Below are positions 35,993 to 45,600 of a stretch of 64,000 nt of DNA, one piece after another (positions within the stretch are counted from its first letter, which is position 1; each line of letters begins with the position of its first letter). The stretch is from Owenia fusiformis. Its lineage: Eukaryota; Annelida; Polychaeta; Sabellida; Oweniidae. A model generated the notes under the pieces. It searched no databases and was not told the origin of the DNA. It worked only from the letters and a program-made list of their open reading frames with translations. The stretch is taken from contig CAIIXF020000001.1 of NCBI GenBank assembly GCA_903813345.2, positions 45,527,885-45,591,884 on the forward strand, read 5' to 3'. Both the position numbers and the translations under genes were made by a program.

Positions 35993-36384
35993 GATAATGT
36001 ACCTTACATTTTCCAAATACAGCAAACGATACTTTTTACAGGATCCCACCCTTGGTGCACCACAGGTGCATGTGTAGTCTGAAAATACTACTGAATAATA
36101 AGGATTTGTATCGATATGGCGAACTGAATTCAACATTGTTTTTCTCTTAAACCAATTATTGAAAACATTCTGTAAAAAACACGTATACAACATTTTCTTA
36201 GACCTCTCAATACTATAGTAATACAAAAGAAAATTTAGTCAATTTAAGAAAAAGTATTCAAAAAATTAAAACAAAAACCCCATTTTGTTCAAATGAGGTT
36301 CGGATAGATGTTTCGATTCATTCCGAACATCAGTTCGCCATATCGATACCAATCCTTTACACGTAGCATCTAAGAAGTTTTATT

Positions 36385-36392
36385 TATAAAAG
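36385..36392 (+). promoter_or_regulatory. candidate TATA box of the linker-like gene
   Basis: TATAAAAG lies 97 bp upstream of the proposed start codon at 36489, which would leave an untranslated leader of roughly 70 bases. It is the only clear TATA match close to this first exon; the assignment is inferred. Confidence 0.4.
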
Positions 36393-36488
36393 ACAAATTG
36401 CGTCATCTATTTCTCATTAAAGAATAGACTTTGAAACTCTCTATTACTAAGGTAGTTAGTTATTTACAAGACTGTGCTCGCGTGGAAT

Positions 36489-36643
36489 ATGAATGCTTAT
36501 ACCTGTTTAGTTTTTGTGTTTGTTGGAATTGTGGCTGGTGGAAATGAACGAAACAGCAGATGGACACATGTGCGCACGGTGGACAGTGGTTTCGCAAATG
36601 GATTGGAGGAGAAACTAAAAGGGATTGAACAGCGCCTCTATAG
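36489..36643 (+). CDS. linker-like gene exon 1: signal peptide and coiled-coil start
   Basis: The ATG at 36489 gives MNAYTCLVFVFVGIVAGG, a clear hydrophobic signal peptide, then a polar stretch and the heptad-like LEEKLKGIEQRLYR. The donor TAG|GTTGGT leaves phase 2. An in-frame GTG lies upstream at 36474, but the signal peptide and methionine favour 36489. Confidence 0.7.
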
Positions 36644-39600
36644 GTTGGTTAATTATATTATTTCTTATAAAGGCTGCTTTCGCAAAAGTCACGTGATCAC
36701 AGTCAGTCGACGACGGGCTATTCGTTATTTCAACCTCAAAATGACGGTTTGATTTATAATGCAAATTAGTAGGTTAATAAATCCGGCAGCCGGCAGATGC
36801 ATTTGCGAAAACATGCTTAGTCGTTTGTATTGGCAGGCTTGTGAAGTGTTACTATACAGTGCGTATCAAAAAAACGCAACAGATTGTTATCTTGGAAAAG
36901 CACAAAGCAAGTGATAACAGCATTGATTTCATTCAATGCACCATAAAGCCATGTGTCTCGGTTTATTCCCATTTCGCCCCTTCCCATTTCGCCCCTTCCT
37001 ATTTCGCCCCTCATTTATTCCCATTTCGCTCCTTCCCAATTGGCCCCTTTCCCATTTCGCCCCTTTCCCATTTTGCCCCTTTGCCATTTCACCCCTTTCC
37101 CGTGTTGCCCCCTTCCCATATCGCCCCTTTCCCTTATCGCCCCTTCCCATTTCGCCCCTTCCCATGTCGCCCCTTCTCCATTTCACCCCTTCCCATTTTG
37201 CCCCTTCCCATTTCGCCCCTTCCCAATTGGCCCCTTCCCATTTCGCCCCTTCACTTTTTGCCCCTTCCCAATTGGCCCCTTTCCCATTTCGCCCCTTTGC
37301 CATTTTGCCCCTTTGCCTGATTTAAGGTCATTGGGACTCTTGTGAACCTCTGTGACCCATGATTAAGTGAACTAAGGTCAAGGTCATTCCAAGGTCAAGG
37401 GTCAGTATCTAGGTATTTTACTTTTTAATACCTAGGGGCGAAATGGGAAGGGGCGAAATGGGAATGAACGAGGGGGCGGAATGGGAAAGGGGCCAATTGG
37501 GAAGGGGCGAAATGGGAATAAATGAGGGGCGAAATGGGAAGGGGCAAAATGGGAAGGGGCCAATTGGGAAGGGGCGAAATGGGAAGGGGCGAAGGGGGAA
37601 TGAGGGGCGAAATGGGAAGGGGGCATAATGGGACGGGGGCGAAATGGAAGAGGGGCGAAATGGGAAAGGGGCAATTTGGGAAAGGGGCAAAATGGGAAGG
37701 GGCGAAATGGGTAGGGGCGAAATGGGAAGGGGCCAAATGGGAATAAATGAGGGGCAAAATGGGAAGGGGCAAAGTGGGAAGGGGCGAAATGGGAAGACAC
37801 CATGTGTCTCCATTCTTTACAATGATATATCATTCATTGATATTTGGTCATGGTTGGGTGAGTAATCATTCCATTTGCAAAGTGGGCCAAAATTAGCTTC
37901 GGGCCAAGTTATCAACATTGCAAAAGTCAGTGTACGGAGCCCGATGCAATATTGGACGAAAACATAAAACCAATGCTGACTGCATCCCTTTAATTCAATG
38001 TACCAAAAAGCCAAATTACTCCTCTTTGCAATGGAATATCATTCATTCACAGGGAGTCATCTCTGGCCGAATAATCATTAATTTTGCAAAGTGGGGCAAA
38101 ATTCAGCTCGGACCCAAGTTTAAAACATTGCAAAAATCAGTACAATGGGCTATATTGGAAGAAGGTGTGACGGGTATGGCATAGACAGTAAAGTGTTTAT
38201 ACTCATACTCTTGCAAGAATACATCCTATACCCCTTCAAATTGCCACCACTTCCTTGCACATAAAGATGTGCTCATCTGTGCACGACATGCATGGTTCAG
38301 CCCTGAATCATGTGTGGGTTAAAGCAAAGAAAAGCAGCCCATGGGCAAATCAAATCTTTCTCGAGGTTTTGCAATATCTGGTGGAGGAATTGTGAGCACA
38401 GATGCTCCTGAGATACAGTAGCTCCAAAAGAAAAAGTCACAACAATTCAAGTCAAGGGAACTTCCATTGGCACTTAGCCCTTGCACTGATTTTTTCAATA
38501 TCTAAAACTTGGCGCAGAGCCGATTTTGACCCACTGTGCAAATGGAAGGATTTCTCACCCAACCATTACCACATGTGAATGAATGACATATCATTGCAAA
38601 GAGGAGAGACATGGCTTCATGGTACATTAAATGAAATTGATGTAGGCATCACTAGTTTTGTGATTTTACGAGATAACCATGTTGCGTTTTTTTTATACGC
38701 CCTGTACAGAATCGAAATTTAAACATTTGTAAATACAGTATTCACATGGAGTATATACTCTGTATAAGTGCCTTAATTGATATTCGTGTTTTTAACTTGA
38801 CATGATTAGTCCTAGGTTCATAAGAGGTAATAATTGACCTACCCATATTAGCTAGTTTGATAAAGCAACCATAGGCTCGAGAACATGTGCAAAATCGAGT
38901 CTGAGTCCAAGAAAAAACATTCATATCACACACTAAACAGATACGGATGCATATATTTAAATATATCTTATGTTTAAAATATATATCATAGAAAACCAGC
39001 TATATAACCACCCTGCTATAGCATGACGGTTACGTTACCTCTCAAAACGAGGTTGGACGGCGACGTTCACTGATTTATCCAATAAAATAGCCGCGATGGA
39101 ACAGACAACTAAGGTTGGTGCATTATTTTCTACTACTGTGTATCAATGAAAGGATGAACGATTTATGTAAGCATCGCATTCGGTGATGCATTTATTAATG
39201 TATATTTTGAACGTAGTGTTTGCAAATTGATGCCCGGGAGTTTGAAATTCAAAACTACACAAAATTTAGTAATTTTTTTTTATTTTTGTCGTTAGTATAA
39301 CATATAAAATATTGCATATTTGCACGGCGTATTGTTTTGGCGTCACTACATTTTAAGTAATAAAACGGTGTCTTATGCTTGAAAAAAGGTTATGTGATAT
39401 GTATAAAAGGTATGGTACAGGGTGACAACAAAAAAGCTTTACCCAAAATAATGCAGTATATTATTATCAAAGTGATAGTTTGGGGATATGATGTTATGAT
39501 GATAATGATCAAAGATTGAACATGTTATGCAATATATTATTCAGGGTGGAAGACAAGTTTAAGACTATTTCCAAAACACAAGAAGAGAATTTGGAACAGA

Positions 39601-42600
39601 CAAAGATGTATAGTAAATATGCAAAGATCAACACGGAGATCGTGTACAAGATGAGTACGTTATTTTACAGGCTTATTATTATCTTTTTTAAAAGTATTGG
39701 CTGATTTTTTATGTCCATAATAAATTATTACGTTTTTTAACAGAGGGTTGGGGCTTATAGCATTATCCCCCTCCCCTAATCTAACATTATTGTTATTTAT
39801 ACGATGATAATGTGTGAGGAATATATTGATGTTACTTGTAATTTCATAATACCATCCTCTTTTGGAAAATAAGTCCAACATCTTGGAAATTTATCGTTTT
39901 GAGTGAGCTGGATTGATAATTGTTAAATTATCTCGGAGACTTTACAGATTTTAGCATCGGAAATATCAAGCTTACGATTGTTTCAACCAACAAACTATCC
40001 CATTACCTTATAAATGATAGAATAAGAGTATTCTCATCTCTTAAGAGATTATTACAAATGATTATTAAAAAGAATTGTTAATGTCTCATTATGGCCACCA
40101 TTTTGGAATTTATACTCGATTTCTCAAATCTTACAAACGTTAATTTTAGCAAATAATTGCGACAAAGAAAGAAATCATCTTCGCTGTCTAGAGTCCGGCG
40201 AATGTATACATGAACTACTGGTATTGTATAATATTAGTTAATCTGAGGTGCTTTTGCCTGTTTTCTTTATTAGACGCCATATTGAAAATCTGGAGTTAAT
40301 TGCTTTCACCAGTTTTCTTTCGCTCCAGATTGAAAAGGTAAAAACTGTGTTACGCGGTATATGGCATACATTCATGGTTGCGCGGTATTTGTGATACGGG
40401 TGAATATGCCATACTCACCTGCGGTATATGGCATATTCCGCAGGTGAGTATGCGATATTCCGCAGTGAATATGCGATACATTGATTTCAGTGATTACCCG
40501 ATACTCACCTGCGGAATATGTCATACTCTCTTGCGGAATATGCCATACACCGCAGGTGAATATGACATATACCGCAGGTGAAAAAGTGATACAGAAAGTC
40601 TTGATTTGATTGGTTGCGAGAATCGACTCTAAATCTAAAACTACGCTGTATTACCATTATGATTAGTGCGTCGAGTACTTATATATGAATCCTGGATTGA
40701 TTGGGTAAGTTTATTACGCGAGATTGGTGACTGATACTTCTGCTAAGTTAATATATTCGATACACAGTACTGTTGATTCAGTAATCATTACAATAATTAA
40801 TAACGTTTTACTGTTTCGTTCAATCGATGCAATTGACAATTGCGTACTTCCGTATCACGTTCTCATTGGTTAGTTTGTATGCCATATACCGCAGGTGAAT
40901 CTGCCATACACCGCAATTGAATATGCCATATTCGTTGCGGAATATGACATATTTTTGTATCGTGTTTACCGCGTAACAAACTGGGTCATTTACTGATTTT
41001 CCTTATTTTTGCGATTCTGACACTATACTTTCATATTATTCTTCTACATTTGAGTACCAAGACTATGCTATTAGGGCTATCCATTTGCCGGTAGGAAGTA
41101 TTTTGACCAACTTTTGAGATATGGTGTCCGAAAAGTAGGTCAAAATAAAAAGTTCTCCAAATTTAAAGTGTGAGTTATGAAAAAGTGTAGAATTATTCGC
41201 ATTTGCCAGTATCCACGTTGCGAATCGAATCGATCAAATATATTTTCAAAAATTCCAACCTATTGTCTTGGTCACATTTGCTCCGATTTTCACAACGGCG
41301 CCCGACGGATTGAGTATTTTGTTCAAAATTGAATACAATATTGAACAAAACACTTAATCGGGCAGGCGCCGACCGATGGATCGGAGCAAATGTGACCCAG
41401 GCATATACCTACTAATGCCTGGGTCACATTTGCTCCAATTCATCGGCTGGCGCCCGGGCGATTGAGTATTCTGGTCAAAACTGTATACACTTTTGAACAA
41501 AATACTCAATCGGCCGGGCGCCGGCCGATGAATCTGAGCAAATGTGACCCAGGCATTACTCAGCTACCTACATAGCTTCTTACTCAGCTACTTACTTAGA
41601 TATTTACCCAACTACTCACTCAGTTACTTACTCAGCCACCTACTTAGCTTTTTACTCACTACAGTTACTTACTCAGCTACTTACTCAACGACTATTAGTT
41701 CTGTATTTTTGTATGCCCGCTTTGCTAGTGAATTGTGTAATGTTTGCAGTGCTCATTACACCCTCATGAGTTTTCAACAAAAAAGCTCATTCAAGCGCAC
41801 TAACACTCACATTATTCTTTTGAAAGACGTCTGTTGGTGCACTAGCAACAAACCGGCGCGGTTGACACACGCGAGCAGCCGACAAGGTTGCCACAGCGTA
41901 ATTAGCGGTTTAAATGCGCTTGGATGAACTGCTTTTGTTGACAACGTCTGAGCATGTAATTTGCAGCGCGTGGGATTATTGTTCTTTTTCGTGATACCTA
42001 GGAGGAATACATTTTATATATTATGCAATGCTCTCGCCCGCGGGCAGTTTAAAGGCGCAGTCTATGCTACTTACTCAGCTACTTAATCACACTGTTGCTT
42101 ACGCAACTCTTCACTCAGCTGTCCAGGTCAAGTCAACCTGAAGTCTTAAATTGAACTTTGTTTGCCATTCTTTGATTCTATTTTCAATTGTCTCGTTAAG
42201 TTTAAAGGTTTTGTCAAGGTAAGATTACTAATTACGAAACAATTATCTGGATATATTAAAAAACGTTCAGTGAAAAATGCTTACACTAAATACCCTCCAA
42301 ACGCAGTAATATCAGATCCAGCTGAACAAATACTGATTCTGTTCATTTGTGATTGGTGATTGGCGTATGAAAATGATTGTACATATATGATGATATATTT
42401 TAGGCTTGCGATGGTCACGTCGACTGTGCAGATGGTACCGATGAACGGGACGACGTTTGTAGTGAGTCACAAAAATTAAAATAGAATCACCTGTGGAATA
42501 ATTTGTTTGTATTTTGTTTATGTTTTGTACCAATATGTTTGAAATATTTGAAGATATGTTCATCTCATTATCCCATTATCTCATTATCCCGAAGTTCGAG

Positions 42601-45600
42601 GGAGATATAGAGAATATGTCCGTCCGTTCATCCGTCCGTTTGTCCGGTCGATAACTCAAATACTGGTAGACGGATTTAATTCAGATTTTAAAGGCCTTAT
42701 AGATGTAGGACCTCTGCTAGAGAAGATATTTTCATATGGCCGCTCAATTAGAAATGACCGCAATTTTTCGTAAAAATGTGATATTTTATAACTCGAATAT
42801 TATTTGGCGGATATGGTTCAAATTTTATATGTTGATGCCTAGGGACAAACAAACTCTGCTCAATAAAGAATTGTCAATATGGCGATTTCACTGGATTGAT
42901 TTGGATCAAATTTTATATCCTAATGCTAAGGGACAAAGGAACACTGTTAGAGAGGACATTTTCAAAATGACAGCTGAATTTCAAAATGGCCACCACTGCT
43001 TTGCGATAAAGGAGGTCTGCTCAAGAAGATATTTTCAAGATGGCCGTTATTTTTTAAAATGGCCGCCATTTGACGTTAAAAAATGTAATCTCTTTGATAT
43101 CCCAAATAACAGTTGACAGATTTGGTTAAAATTTTAAATGCTGCTACTTAAAGACAAATGAGCTCCTCTCAAGCACGCCCGGTGATCGTGAATATGGGAC
43201 GGAGGGGGAGCAGGCAATTTCTGCTAGGAAATTCAACAAATCTGGAAGATTTATTTTTTCAAGAAAAAGTTTACTATTGAATTGCTAAATGGATAGGCGC
43301 ACGGTATGGTAGAATATGTTAGGTTTTCTGGGATTTTTTCTGAAACGATACGCATCTAAGGTATGAGATCTATTAAAAAAGGCGCAAGGCCATCAACAGG
43401 CACAAATCAACGTTTTTGCTATAAATCAAGCAACAATGGACTACACGACCTGTAATAAATACTTGTAAGTGATGTTATCATAACTAAATTAATGTCATTG
43501 CTGAATTTATAAAATAAGTTTCCATACGTAAAATAAAAAATAATCGAAAATAATTAAAATGGGACGGAGGGGGGGAGGGGAAAAGAAAACCTAACATATT
43601 CTACCATACCGTGTGCCTATCCATTTAGCAATTCAATAGTAAACTTTTTCTTGAAAAAATAAATCTTCCAGATTTGTAGCTCCGTCCCATATTCACGATC
43701 ACCGGGCGTGCTTGAGAGGAGCTCATTTGTCTTTAAGTAGCAGCATTTAAAATTTTAACCAAATCTGTCAACTGTTATTTGGGATATCAAAGAGATTTGG
43801 TTTATATGCTCATATGCTCTGTTCAAGAATAAATTTTCAAGATGGCCACTATTTATCAAAATGTGTTTTGTTCGGTGGGATTTGCTACTCTGTGGAGTTG
43901 CTGTTTTTCTAGTTACATTTCGCCTTTTTTAACACCGGACAGGGGTATTGATTAGCCCAAGACTCGGCCATGAATTGTTCACTTTTGATTTAATAAACGA
44001 GGCTTTTGTATGAGAGCATTAGACCGAGACCGATAGATATGTGTTCCTAAGTTTCGAATATGAATTATATCAAGTTATAAAGAATGTGTACTAATCTAAA
44101 AGTATACATTTAACATGTGCCTTACATATATGGCGCAAATAGTCATGAATTGTTATTTATCTTTATCAGAATCATATAAAATGTAGCTACTGATCATTTG
44201 ACCCTCTACACTTTTCTCTGAATTTTTCTCTTTTTCTGACCTTTGTTAACAGGGATATCATTGTTCCAATTCTATTGGAAATACACTTTTGATTGCGATC
44301 ATTTTATTATACATGATCAGTAATGAGAATTCTACACTCCCCTCCATAAGTTTGGCAACTTTAGCTCCCCCATTGAACTGCGTGTTAAAGCCTCTTTACT
44401 TTTGAATTTTTATTTACTTAACCTGCGATGAAAATACTTCTACTATTGTTTGAAACGTAATTTGACTTTATTTCCAAGTTATTTCATCGCAGGTTAAGTG
44501 AATAAAAATTCAAACGTAAAGAGGCTTTAACACGTAGTTCAATGTGGGAGCTAAGGTTGCCAAACTTATGGAGGGGAGTGTACCATCATTTTATTGGTAT
44601 GCTATCAATCCCAGGCGCTTTGTTATTCAAACTACGAGATATAACAATATAAACTAAAATTAAATTAAAAAATGAAATGTGTTGTTCCAAAACTGTTTAC
44701 GCTACTACGCAATGAAGAACTAATACGTCTGATCAAATTCGACATTCCAGATGATTCCATATTTGCCCCTGGATTGCTGTACAAGGCATATATAGCGAGT
44801 GGTCAGACATGCTTCATGGATGCAAAAAGAGTTCACTTTGAATTTCTGTACGACAAGATAATTAGACGATCTCATCTCCCACAGGCGGTTTTCACCACGG
44901 GCAATCTCATATGGCGATACGAACGGTTAAACGGAAGGTAGGTACAGTCTAACACCAGATGTATAGTCTGTCACGTGAGGTATGAATGACGTGTTTGAAA
45001 ATAGTTCGCAAGTCTTTCCACTTCAGGTTTGGAATGATATTTTAACATGATTTAGAATTTTCCTCACTTGTCCCTTATACCATCGATGTCTAAATACGAT
45101 TTAATCCACCAAATATTTCATTCACGCGTGTCCGGCCGGAGAAATTCGCACTTTTAGTGTCTTAGAAAATAAAAAGCGGGCGAATGAATCGAATTTCACG
45201 CGAGATATAATAAACTGGCGATTTTGTTACAAATGGTGATCAAAAATATTATGTAATAATTTTCTTTTTTCATGGACACGTACGCATCAGTTTCTAGTAC
45301 TAGCTCATAGTCAGATTGAAATAACTTTAAATGAATAAATAGAAAATGTAGCCAACAGCAATAAAATACGGGCAATTCTAAAGCTGTAGTCCATTATTTC
45401 CACAACTGAATCCCGTTGACTAGAATAATTGGTTTAGTTTTTTCTGCGCACCCTGTACTAATTGACTGTTATAAGTTAAGTGCTTTCTTTCTTTATAAAT
45501 ATTTTTAAGATTGGTGAAAGTAGCAATGGCTGGTAACAATAATGGCGATCTCATAGAGATCTCATACCATTGGTTGAACAGTGGTAACCATGGTAACTGG

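Larger units (their letters stand above)
36857..38704. mobile_element. 1.85 kb TA-flanked transposon with giant internal inverted array
   Basis: The left end CAGTGCGTATCAAAAAAACG and the right end CGTTTTTTTTATACGCCCTG are inverted. The TIR extends about 100 bp (GATAACAGCATTGATTTCAT left, ATGAAATTGATG..GAGATAACC right). TA duplications lie at 36855-36856 and 38705-38706. Inside are two opposed arrays of about 15-18 bp units, then degenerate repeats of a segment with AAGTGGG/ATTTTG words in both orientations. No transposase frame exists; the long open frames in the arrays are repeat artefacts on both strands. It lies in intron 1 of the linker-like gene. Confidence 0.85.

Noticed and set aside
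36841-37865. Many overlapping open frames of 60-160 residues on both strands, Pro/Phe/Ser-rich or Gly/Lys/Glu-rich
   Set aside because: They are translations of the inverted GGGGCGAAATGGGAA array in every frame and have no start context or family resemblance.
42736-43116. 126-residue open frame resembling a small protein
   Set aside because: It follows the diverged repeat units (the recurring ..QILYPNAKGQ.. and FQDGR.. text mirrors the repeat period) and ends in the inverted repeat arm.
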